A stretch of 6,239 bases of DNA from Gammaproteobacteria bacterium (GTDB taxonomy: Bacteria > Pseudomonadota > Gammaproteobacteria > PS1 > Pseudothioglobaceae). Location of the stretch: contig JAPYQD010000045.1 of NCBI GenBank assembly GCA_029937335.1, positions 1 to 6,239 of the forward strand, in the 5' to 3' direction. Position 1 is the first letter of the stretch, and every line of letters begins with the position of its first letter. The position numbers and the translations under genes are program-made. The notes under the pieces are model-generated. The model was given only the letters and a program-made list of their open reading frames with translations. It ran no database searches and was not told the origin of the DNA. This document shows, one piece after another, positions 1 through 6,239 of the stretch.

Positions 1-163
1 AACCTTTACCAGCGCCTGCTGATGAAGCACCTGCTGCATCTGATTTAGCTTTAAAGTCTGCTGAGTTAGCAAAAACCATTGATGGTGTTAGTAAGCCTGC
101 GCCTACTGCTGTTGCAACTGCAGAACCTGCCATTGCACTTTTTAAAAATAATCTTCTTTTCAT
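1..163 (-). CDS. soxY: Probable sulfur-carrier protein SoxY, N-terminal part (3' end cut by the window edge)
   Basis: Only the first 54 codons are present; the frame is open to the window edge. The protein starts MKRRLFLKSAMAGSA, followed by a hydrophobic Ala/Gly/Val stretch and a likely cleavage site after VFA (residue 32). This is a twin-arginine (Tat) signal with R3-R4, F6, L7 and K8, typical of SoxY, which is folded and exported with its partner SoxZ. The start is firm: AAGGAG (minus strand 176-171) lies 7 nt upstream of the ATG and overlaps the soxX stop codon. After cleavage comes ADFKAKS, which resembles the start of mature SoxY, then an Ala/Gly/Ser-rich run (residues 42-54). SoxY carries sulfur intermediates on a cysteine in a C-terminal GGCGG motif, which lies outside the window. 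The identification therefore rests on the signal peptide, the short ADFKAKS match and the position directly after soxX; another Tat-exported Sox protein cannot be excluded. Confidence 0.75.
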   Translation of the reverse strand, partial: MKRRLFLKSAMAGSAVATAVGAGLLTPSMVFANSADFKAKSDAAGASSAGAGKG

Positions 164-170
164 TATTTTT

Positions 171-176
171 CTCCTT
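171..176 (-). promoter_or_regulatory. soxY ribosome binding site overlapping the soxX stop codon
   Basis: The minus strand reads TAAGGAG across the soxX stop, so the TAA supplies the first bases of a near-perfect Shine-Dalgarno sequence, AAGGAG, 7 nt before the soxY ATG. Ribosomes terminating on soxX would sit on the soxY initiation site, which favours coupled translation of the two genes. The coupling is inferred; the sequence overlap is seen directly. Confidence 0.8.
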
Positions 177-522
177 ATTTAGAATAAATGTAATTTGTAA
201 CCTGATCAAGCTGCTTATCCGTCAAGATACCATGCTTACCGAATGGAGGCATGATTGAATCTGGATTTCTAATCGTAGCGTCATAGATTTGCGCTTTTAG
301 TTTTGCTTTATCTGGATATCTTGCTTTCATCGCAAGTAATGGTGGACCGATATTACCCGGCAAGTTACCGCCTGGAATCATGTGACATGCTAAGCAGTTA
401 CCTGCTTTACGACCGAAAGTGACTTCTTCGTCCGTCATCTCTTTAGCACCTGCTTCCATTGGCATCATAAATAATGTCGCCAATGTCACAACTGCTGAGA
501 TAGAAGAAATGGTTTTCTTCAT
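175..522 (-). CDS. soxX: Sulfur-oxidation c-type cytochrome SoxX
   Basis: This encodes 115 residues, a usual size for the short form of SoxX. SoxX is the monoheme c-type subunit of the periplasmic SoxXA cytochrome, which oxidatively links thiosulfate to the SoxY carrier cysteine. A Sec signal peptide occupies about residues 1-26 (basic MKK, hydrophobic core, AGA cleavage site). The heme-binding motif is C43-L-A-C46-H47, within the family-typical stretch GNCLACHMIPGG. It is followed by LPGNIGPPL (54-62) and by M91 in the IMPPFG motif, the expected distal heme ligand. The C-terminus LTDKQLDQVTNYIYSK matches the family ending. I chose the ATG at 522 rather than the in-frame ATG at 555 because GAGGAG (534-529) lies 6 nt before it and the signal peptide then begins properly with MKK. 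It is the first gene of the apparent sox unit, with soxY 11 bp downstream. soxA is not in the window. Confidence 0.95.
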   Translation of the reverse strand: MKKTISSISAVVTLATLFMMPMEAGAKEMTDEEVTFGRKAGNCLACHMIPGGNLPGNIGPPLLAMKARYPDKAKLKAQIYDATIRNPDSIMPPFGKHGILTDKQLDQVTNYIYSK

Positions 523-528
523 GTTTCT

Positions 529-534
529 CTCCTC
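529..534 (-). promoter_or_regulatory. soxX ribosome binding site
   Basis: GAGGAG on the minus strand lies 6 nt upstream of the ATG at 522 and decides the soxX start. The upstream in-frame ATG at 555 has no comparable site and would put an unlikely FFIYKEERN extension in front of the signal peptide. Confidence 0.8.
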
Positions 535-550
535 TTTATATATAAAAAAA

Positions 551-579
551 TACAACCCCCGCGTAAGGAGTTACAACCC
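551..579 (-). repeat. Short direct repeat in the soxX leader
   Basis: The octamer GGGTTGTA occurs twice on the minus strand, at 579-572 and 558-551. The two copies are 21 bp apart, about two turns of the DNA helix. Both lie between the predicted sox transcription start and the soxX ribosome binding site. The repeat is seen directly. It could be an operator for a regulator binding one face of the DNA, an RNA leader element, or chance. Confidence 0.45.
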
Positions 580-592
580 TATTAAGGTTTCC

Positions 593-621
593 ATCATAAC
601 CATAAAAAATACAAAATGCAA
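593..621 (-). promoter_or_regulatory. Predicted sigma-70-type promoter of the sox genes
   Basis: On the minus strand, TTGCAT (621-616) and TATGAT (598-593) are separated by exactly 17 bp. Each hexamer matches the consensus (TTGACA, TATAAT) at four or five of six positions. Transcription would start near 590-586, giving a leader of roughly 65 nt before soxX. The site lies in the 144-bp gap between trpE and soxX, so the sox genes are probably transcribed independently of trpE. No clear hairpin terminator for trpE is seen in the gap, so read-through from trpE may contribute. Confidence 0.6.
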
Positions 622-666
622 CACTTTTATGAAAACCTAATATAGTTTCTTTTATTCCTGCTTATC

Positions 667-2121
667 TCAAACCTGTTCAGCGGCTTTAATTAGTGCTCTG
701 GCCTTGTGCATGGTTTCATCCCATTCTGATTGTGGCACCGAATCATAAACAATGCCTGCACCTGCTTGCACGTAAAGAGTTTCGTCCTTTATCACTGCTG
801 TGCGTATGGCAATAGCCATATCCATACAACCATGCCACGACAAGTAACCAATGGCGCCAGAATAGATATTACGTTTAAGAGGCTCAACCTCATTGATGAT
901 CTCCATAGCACGCACTTTTGGTGCGCCACTCAGTGTGCCTGCTGGGAAGGTTGCTTTGAGCACATCGATGGCACTCATGCTGTCTTGTAGTTCACATTCA
1001 ACGTTTGAGACAATGTGCATTACATGTGAATAACGCTCAACAAACATTTTGTCTGTGAGCTCGACTGTACCTGTTTTGGCGATGCGGCCGAGATCATTAC
1101 GACCAAGATCAATCAGCATTAAATGCTCAGCGATTTCTTTTTCATCGGCTAATAAATCTTTCTCTAATGCCAAATCTTCTTTTTCGGTTGCACCGCGAGA
1201 ACGTGTGCCAGCGATTGGGCGAACGGTTGCACGCCTATCACCATCCACACGAGTTAGAATTTCTGGTGAAGAGCCTACAATTGCCACATCCTCTAAATTA
1301 AGGTAATACATATAAGGAGATGGATTAAGGCGCCTTAATTGACGATACAGCTCCACCGGTGGTGCGCTAAATTTACAACTCAGACGTTGTGAAGGCACCA
1401 CTTGCATCACATCACCCGCTACAATATATTCTTGGATTTTTTTGACCGTGTTTTTATAATTTTCTTCACCAAAACTTGAGATGAAATCTTGCTCGGTAAT
1501 TTGGTCTGATTGATAGCTAGATGATTCTAGTGGCTGATCAATTTGTTTAGTAATTTCATCTAAACGGCTTAGCGCATCCTCATAACTTTGTTTGCTTGGA
1601 TCAATATGAGTAATCACAAAAGCTTGATTAAGTAGGTTGTCAAACACCACCAAATCGTTTGATACCATTAGCAAGATATCTGCCACACCGAGCTCATCAG
1701 GCTTATCAATGTTAGACAGTCTAGGCTCGATATAGCGAATAATCTCATAACCAAAGTAACCCACCAAACCACCATTAAAATCTGGCAAGGCGTCCAACTC
1801 TGGCACTTTATACTGATCTAAGTATTGCTCAACCCAAGCCAATGGGTCTTCTACTTCGGTTGATTCTAGTAGTTTACCTTCTTGCTCAATGCGAACTTCG
1901 TGATCAAACACCTTAATAACAGTTTGTGCATGTAGGCCAATCATCGAGTAACGACCCCATTTTTCACCACCTTGAACCGACTCAAACAAATAAGAGTAAG
2001 GGTTATTGGCTAATTTTAAATATAGGCCTAATGCGGTATCTGTATCAATGGCGACGGCTTTATAGACGGGGATATGATTGTACCCATCGGCCACATGTTG
2101 ATCAAAACTTGCTTTATTCAT
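667..2121 (-). CDS. trpE: Anthranilate synthase component I (TrpE)
   Basis: This is a complete protein of 484 residues, a normal length for the proteobacterial single-domain TrpE. It converts chorismate to anthranilate, the first committed step of tryptophan synthesis, using ammonia delivered by the glutaminase subunit TrpG. The start aligns with the family N-terminus (F-x-x-x-x-x-x-GYNHIPV). The feedback-control region around LFES (45-48), followed by VQGGEKWGRYS, is present, with Phe at the second position of the usual LLES. The C-terminal chorismate-binding domain shows VVPSQR, SSPEIL, RPIAGTR (about residues 302-308), LMLIDLGRNDLGR, FPAGTLSGAPK and GAGIVYDSVP, all intact. No domain fusion or frameshift is visible. 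The gene stands alone: no trpG, trpD or trpC follows, and the next gene downstream is soxX after 144 bp. There is no clear Shine-Dalgarno sequence before the ATG; a -10-like box lies just upstream instead. TrpE is a sister of PabB; the VQGGEKWGRYS and GYNHIPV regions favour TrpE. Confidence 0.96.
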   Translation of the reverse strand: MNKASFDQHVADGYNHIPVYKAVAIDTDTALGLYLKLANNPYSYLFESVQGGEKWGRYSMIGLHAQTVIKVFDHEVRIEQEGKLLESTEVEDPLAWVEQYLDQYKVPELDALPDFNGGLVGYFGYEIIRYIEPRLSNIDKPDELGVADILLMVSNDLVVFDNLLNQAFVITHIDPSKQSYEDALSRLDEITKQIDQPLESSSYQSDQITEQDFISSFGEENYKNTVKKIQEYIVAGDVMQVVPSQRLSCKFSAPPVELYRQLRRLNPSPYMYYLNLEDVAIVGSSPEILTRVDGDRRATVRPIAGTRSRGATEKEDLALEKDLLADEKEIAEHLMLIDLGRNDLGRIAKTGTVELTDKMFVERYSHVMHIVSNVECELQDSMSAIDVLKATFPAGTLSGAPKVRAMEIINEVEPLKRNIYSGAIGYLSWHGCMDMAIAIRTAVIKDETLYVQAGAGIVYDSVPQSEWDETMHKARALIKAAEQV

Positions 2122-2129
2122 AATCGCAT

Positions 2130-2138
2130 TTTATACCA
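2130..2138 (-). promoter_or_regulatory. Candidate extended -10 promoter immediately upstream of trpE
   Basis: The minus strand reads TGGTATAAA (2138-2130), which fits the extended -10 pattern TGn-TATAAA with five of six -10 positions matched. No convincing -35 hexamer is found 15-19 bp upstream, which is tolerated in extended -10 promoters. The box ends only 8 nt before the trpE ATG, so a normal start distance places transcription initiation at, or a few bases before, the ATG. It lies downstream of the rpoC terminator, where trpE needs its own promoter. Confidence 0.5.
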
Positions 2139-2177
2139 AGCGTTGTTTACATGGCGCGTGTGTCTTAATTGCAGACG

Positions 2178-2213
2178 AAAAAAAACCGCAGTCAGTTATA
2201 AATGCGGTTTTTT
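2178..2213 (-). terminator. Rho-independent terminator of rpoC (hairpin usable on both strands)
   Basis: An inverted repeat pairs 2180-2190 with 2203-2213. The core is CCGCA/TGCGG flanked by A and T runs, with a 12-nt loop. On the minus strand the stem ends in a run of eight T (2185-2178), about 22 bp after the rpoC stop codon. On the plus strand it ends in six T, so it could also stop transcription coming from the left. It closes the RNA polymerase operon and separates it from trpE. Confidence 0.88.
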
Positions 2214-2234
2214 ATTTATTAGTGAAGTGTAATG

Positions 2235-5200
2235 TTACTCTTCAGTCGCCTCTTCTGCTTCACTCAACTGTGCTGAAAGCGCTGCTTCTGCATCGGCTGT
2301 TTGCATAATGCTTGCAGCACGTTTGGCACGTTTCTCTTGATGATATTTGAAACCTGTACCTGCTGGAATCAAACGACCCACAATCACGTTTTCTTTCAGG
2401 CCTTGCAATGTATCGACACGACCTGTGGTTGAAGCTTCGGTTAAAACGCGTGTTGTTTCTTGGAACGACGCCGCGGAAATAAACGATTCTGTTGCTAATG
2501 ATGCTTTGGTAATACCCATTAACAATCTTTGGTAAATCACTGGGTCTTTACCTTGTGCTTTTAATTGTTTATTGGTATCAATGACACGTACATACTCTGC
2601 AGTTTCACCATTAACGAATGAAGAATCACCTGCATCAAGCACTTCAACTTTACGTAGCATTTGCTTAACAATGACTTCAATGTGCTTATCTGAAATATTT
2701 ACACCTTGTAGGCGGTAAACATTTTGTACTTCTTTAACCACATAGTTAGCCAGCGCTTCAACGCCTAACAAACGTAAGATATCGTGCGGATTAGACGGTC
2801 CATCAGAAACCACGTCACCTTTTTCAACAGTTTCACCATCAAAGACGTTAATTTGACGCCATTTATGGATCATCATCTCAGTCGCTTCACCTTCTACAGA
2901 AGTAATAACCAAACGGTCTTTAGATTTAGTTGGATTACCAAAACTAATAACACCGGCTGTTTCTGCAAGGATTGAATGATCTTTCGCTTTACGTGCTTCA
3001 AACAAGTCAGCAACACGTGGTAGACCACCGGTAATATCACTGGTCTTAGATTGATCTTTTGGAATCTTAGCCAAGACTTCACCTGCGGTGATGACTTGAT
3101 TGTCTTCTAGGTTGATCTTCACTGTTGAAGGCAAGTAATGTGTTGATAGCACCATCTCTGAATCTTTTTCGTCCACCATCTTAATCAGTGGCTTCAAGCC
3201 TTTCGCTGCTGCTGATCTTTCCGCTTCATCAATCATTTCGAAGAAAGTTAAGCCGGTTAATGGATCTGTATTTTTGTTAACCGTAACACCTTCAACAAAA
3301 TCAACAAAAACCACGCGACCTGACTGCTCAGAAATAATTGGATGCGTATGCGGATCCCAATCTGCAATCTTATCTTTTGCTTTAACAGCGCCACCATCTT
3401 GAACATGAACGATCGCACCATAAGGAATCTTATAACGCTCAACTTCTTGGCCTCTGGTATTACGAATCGTAACTTCAGCCGAACGAGAAATCACCACTAG
3501 GTCGCCATTAGCGTTAGTAATTGACTTCATGCCTTCTAAATGAGCGACACCGTCTGTATTAATGTTGACACTACTTACCGCTGTTGATGCAGATGCTGCA
3601 CCACCAATGTGGAACGTACGCATGGTTAACTGTGTGCCCGGCTCACCGATAGACTGTGCTGCGATAACGCCAACGGCTTCACCAACACCAATCTGATGAC
3701 CACGAGCCATGTCGTTACCATAACATGCTGAACAAACGCCATAGCGAGTGTCACATGTAATGGTAGAACGCGCTTTGATTGATTCAATACCTAATTCATC
3801 GATCTTATCTTTGTCTTCCAAAGTCACTAAATGACCTTTAGCCAAAAATATTTCAGTTGAATCTGGTACCAATACATCTTCAGCCATCACACGACCTAGT
3901 ACTGCAGCGCCAAGTGTTTGCACAATATTACCACCCTCAATTGAGGCTTTTTTGATGAGTCCATTTTCAGTACCACAATCGAATTCATTAACCACTAAAT
4001 CTTGACCAACATCCACCAAACGACGGGTTAAGTAACCCGAGTTTGCTGTTTTTAGTGCGGTATCAGCTAGACCTTTACGTGCACCGTGTGTTGAAATAAA
4101 GTATTGCATGTTGTTCAAACCTTCACGGAAGTTTGAAGTAATAGGTGTTTCAATGATTGATCCATCAGGCTTAGCCATTAGACCACGCATACCGGCTAAC
4201 TGACGCATCTGTGCTGGAGAACCCCTAGCACCAGAATCAGCCATCATATAAACTGAGTTAAATGAGGCTAACTTTTCAGTCTTTCCATCGGCATTGATGA
4301 AATCTTCAAAACCGATTTCATCCATCATTGCCTTAGCCACTTTCTCTGAAGTGCGAGACCAAATATCAATCACCTTGTTATAGCGCTCACCATCAGTTAC
4401 CACACCTTGTGAGTACTGCTTTTGCACGTCTTTCACTTGTGATTCCGCTGCTTCAATCATGCCTGCTTTAGTGTCAGGAATAGTCATGTCATTTGAACAG
4501 AACGAAATACCTGACTTAGTTGAGTATTGGAAACCCATATACATCATCTGATCGGCAAAAATAACCGTGTCTTTTAACTCTTGTGTTTGATAACAAACAT
4601 GAATCAAATTAGAAACTACTTTCTTAGAAATGGCTTCGTTGATTAAATCGAATGACAAACCGGCTGGCAAAATTCTTGAGAAAATTGCACGGCCAATGGT
4701 TGTGTCAACAATTCGTTTTGTTGTTGGCTGGTATTTGCCATCAACTTTTTCATATTCTTGAATACGTAATTTAATCTTTGCATGTAGTGTGGCAGCGCCA
4801 GACTCATAAGCGTTTAAAGCTTCGGCTGGATTAACAAAAATCATGCCTTCGCCTTTTTGATTAATCTTATCACGCGTCATGTAGTACAAGCCCAAAATAA
4901 CGTCCTGTGAAGGTACGATAATTGGCTCACCACTTGCAAGGTGTAATACATTGTTAGAAGCTAACATCAGTGTTCTTGCTTCGAGTTGTGCCTCTTCAGA
5001 TAATGGTACGTGTACCGCCATCTGGTCACCATCAAAGTCAGCGTTAAATGCACCACAAACGAGTGGGTGTAATTGAATCGCCTTGCCTTCAATCAATAAA
5101 GGCTCAAATGCTTGAATACCTAAACGATGTAATGTTGGTGCACGGTTAAGCAATATTGGATGTTGGTGCACTACTTTTTCAAGAATGTCCCACACTTCAG

Positions 5201-6239
5201 GAACTTCACTTTCCACCATCTTCTTAGCGGCTTTAATGGTTGAAGCTAAACCTTTAGCTATTAGGCGGTTATACATAAACGGCTTAAATAATTCTAAAGC
5301 CATTTTCTTTGGTAAACCACACTGATGTAATTTAAGGTATGGACCACACACAATCACCGAACGACCTGAATAGTCAACACGCTTACCGAGTAAGTTTTGA
5401 CGGAAGCGACCTTGCTTACCTTTAATCATGTCAGCAATTGATTTAAGCGGACGACGATTATTACCCATCACGGCACGGCCACGACGACCATTGTCAATCA
5501 ATGAATCAACGGCTTCTTGCAACATACGCTTTTCGTTACGAACAATAATTTCTGGCGCATCTAACTCTAATAAACGACCTAAACGGTTGTTACGGTTAAT
5601 CACACGACGGTATAAATCGTTCAGATCAGAAGTTGCAAAACGGCCACCATCTAACGGCACTAATGGGCGTAAATCTGGCGGAAGAATTGGTAATACTTTT
5701 AACACCATCCATTCTGGCTTATTACCTGATTGGATTAATGAATCGATTAACTTAAGACGTTTATTGTACTTCTTAAGCTTGGTTTGAGATTTAGTGTTTA
5801 AGCTGTCTTCACGCAAATTAGCCGCTTCTTTTTCAAGCTGCATTTCTGCTAAAACATCTTGAATAGCTTCAGCACCCATTTTCGCTTCAAACTCATCATC
5901 ACCGTATTCATCGAGTGCATCAAAGTACATCTCTTCGGTTAATAATTGCTTATGAACAAGTGGCGTAGAACCAGGATCAGTTACTAAGAAAGCTTCAAAA
6001 TATAGTACACGCTCAATATCTTTCAGCGTCATATCCATCAATAGACCTAAACGTGAAGGCAATGATTTAAGGTACCAAATATGTGCAACTGGTGCAGCCA
6101 ATTCAATGTGACCCATGCGCTCACGACGAACCTTAGATAAGGTAACTTCAACGCCACATTTTTCACAAACGACGTTACGGAACTTCATGCGCTTGTATTT
6201 ACCACACAAACACTCAAAATCTTTCATTGGGCCAAAAAT
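2235..6239 (-). CDS. rpoC: DNA-directed RNA polymerase subunit beta' (RpoC), 5' end cut by the window edge
   Basis: 1334 residues are present. The frame is open to the window edge, reading IFGP before the methionine at 6227, which corresponds to about E. coli residue 65 and is not the start. About 60 N-terminal residues are missing; full length would be near 1394, close to E. coli (1407). Numbered from that methionine: zinc site 1 is C6, C8, C21, C24 (ECLCGKYKR, CEKCGVEV). The catalytic magnesium loop is NADFDGDQM at 395-403, with D397, D399 and D401. Zinc site 2 is C751, C825, C832, C835. The bridge-helix and trigger-loop region reads GVIAAQSIGEPGTQLTMRTFHIGGAAS. It is followed by a long insertion (from SVNINTDG to the LPSTVKI region) corresponding to the SI3 insertion of gammaproteobacterial RpoC. 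The C-terminus is complete and conserved (GRLIPAGTGFKYH) and ends in an acidic Ala/Glu-rich tail. No frameshift or missing catalytic residue is seen. It is followed by a strong terminator. Confidence 0.99.
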   Translation of the reverse strand: MFGPMKDFECLCGKYKRMKFRNVVCEKCGVEVTLSKVRRERMGHIELAAPVAHIWYLKSLPSRLGLLMDMTLKDIERVLYFEAFLVTDPGSTPLVHKQLLTEEMYFDALDEYGDDEFEAKMGAEAIQDVLAEMQLEKEAANLREDSLNTKSQTKLKKYNKRLKLIDSLIQSGNKPEWMVLKVLPILPPDLRPLVPLDGGRFATSDLNDLYRRVINRNNRLGRLLELDAPEIIVRNEKRMLQEAVDSLIDNGRRGRAVMGNNRRPLKSIADMIKGKQGRFRQNLLGKRVDYSGRSVIVCGPYLKLHQCGLPKKMALELFKPFMYNRLIAKGLASTIKAAKKMVESEVPEVWDILEKVVHQHPILLNRAPTLHRLGIQAFEPLLIEGKAIQLHPLVCGAFNADFDGDQMAVHVPLSEEAQLEARTLMLASNNVLHLASGEPIIVPSQDVILGLYYMTRDKINQKGEGMIFVNPAEALNAYESGAATLHAKIKLRIQEYEKVDGKYQPTTKRIVDTTIGRAIFSRILPAGLSFDLINEAISKKVVSNLIHVCYQTQELKDTVIFADQMMYMGFQYSTKSGISFCSNDMTIPDTKAGMIEAAESQVKDVQKQYSQGVVTDGERYNKVIDIWSRTSEKVAKAMMDEIGFEDFINADGKTEKLASFNSVYMMADSGARGSPAQMRQLAGMRGLMAKPDGSIIETPITSNFREGLNNMQYFISTHGARKGLADTALKTANSGYLTRRLVDVGQDLVVNEFDCGTENGLIKKASIEGGNIVQTLGAAVLGRVMAEDVLVPDSTEIFLAKGHLVTLEDKDKIDELGIESIKARSTITCDTRYGVCSACYGNDMARGHQIGVGEAVGVIAAQSIGEPGTQLTMRTFHIGGAASASTAVSSVNINTDGVAHLEGMKSITNANGDLVVISRSAEVTIRNTRGQEVERYKIPYGAIVHVQDGGAVKAKDKIADWDPHTHPIISEQSGRVVFVDFVEGVTVNKNTDPLTGLTFFEMIDEAERSAAAKGLKPLIKMVDEKDSEMVLSTHYLPSTVKINLEDNQVITAGEVLAKIPKDQSKTSDITGGLPRVADLFEARKAKDHSILAETAGVISFGNPTKSKDRLVITSVEGEATEMMIHKWRQINVFDGETVEKGDVVSDGPSNPHDILRLLGVEALANYVVKEVQNVYRLQGVNISDKHIEVIVKQMLRKVEVLDAGDSSFVNGETAEYVRVIDTNKQLKAQGKDPVIYQRLLMGITKASLATESFISAASFQETTRVLTEASTTGRVDTLQGLKENVIVGRLIPAGTGFKYHQEKRAKRAASIMQTADAEAALSAQLSEAEEATEE

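Noticed and set aside
523..555. Upstream in-frame ATG at 555 giving soxX an 11-residue N-terminal extension
   Set aside because: It has no ribosome binding site, and the extension would disrupt the signal peptide; the ATG at 522 has GAGGAG at proper spacing.
633..655. Imperfect AT-rich hairpin downstream of trpE as a terminator
   Set aside because: The stem is short and bulged with almost no G-C pairs, and it is not followed by a T run on the minus strand; it is not a credible intrinsic terminator.
5428..5787. 119-codon plus-strand open frame inside rpoC
   Set aside because: It is antisense to the highly conserved RpoC core and is biased by RpoC codon use; it has no recognisable product. 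The same applies to the other plus-strand and alternate-frame open frames over rpoC, trpE and soxX.
6225..6227. Methionine at 6227 as the rpoC start codon
   Set aside because: The frame continues upstream as IFGP, which matches the conserved sequence before the zinc site in RpoC; this methionine is internal and the gene is cut by the window edge.
2238..6239. Possible novel insertion in RpoC after the trigger loop
   Set aside because: The long extra segment corresponds in position and content to the known SI3 insertion of gammaproteobacterial RpoC, so it is ordinary.

Overview
The window is a slice of a moderately AT-rich bacterial chromosome. All four recognisable genes lie on the minus strand, so they read from the right-hand end towards the left: rpoC (5' end cut off) > trpE > soxX > soxY (3' end cut off). 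Coding density is high and nothing looks mobile or recently acquired. RpoC carries the proteobacterial/gammaproteobacterial pattern, including a large insertion in the trigger-loop region. Together with the Sox thiosulfate-oxidation genes and the AT-rich codon use, this suggests a sulfur-oxidising gammaproteobacterium, plausibly of the SUP05/Thioglobus/vesicomyid-symbiont group. That assignment is inferred from family resemblance and was not tested by alignment.

Region by region (left to right): 1-163 is the N-terminus of a Tat-exported protein, most likely SoxY. 175-522 is soxX, a small periplasmic c-type cytochrome subunit. 523-666 is the sox promoter and 5' leader. 667-2121 is trpE, the large subunit of anthranilate synthase. 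2122-2234 holds the rpoC terminator and a probable trpE promoter lying unusually close to the trpE start. 2235-6239 is rpoC, lacking only about the first 60 residues.

The window holds three functional units: the end of the RNA polymerase operon, closed by a strong hairpin terminator; a solitary trpE with no trpG, trpD or trpC beside it and no leader peptide or attenuator in front; and the start of a sox operon, in which soxX and soxY are 11 bp apart and translationally close. SoxX pairs with SoxA to form the cytochrome that attaches thiosulfate to a cysteine on SoxY (in SoxYZ), so soxX-soxY adjacency is functionally coherent. No previously undescribed system is evident. The points most worth a second look are the possibly leaderless trpE transcript, the structured sox leader with a two-turn repeat and a possible anti-Shine-Dalgarno element, and the Ala/Gly/Ser-rich start of mature SoxY.
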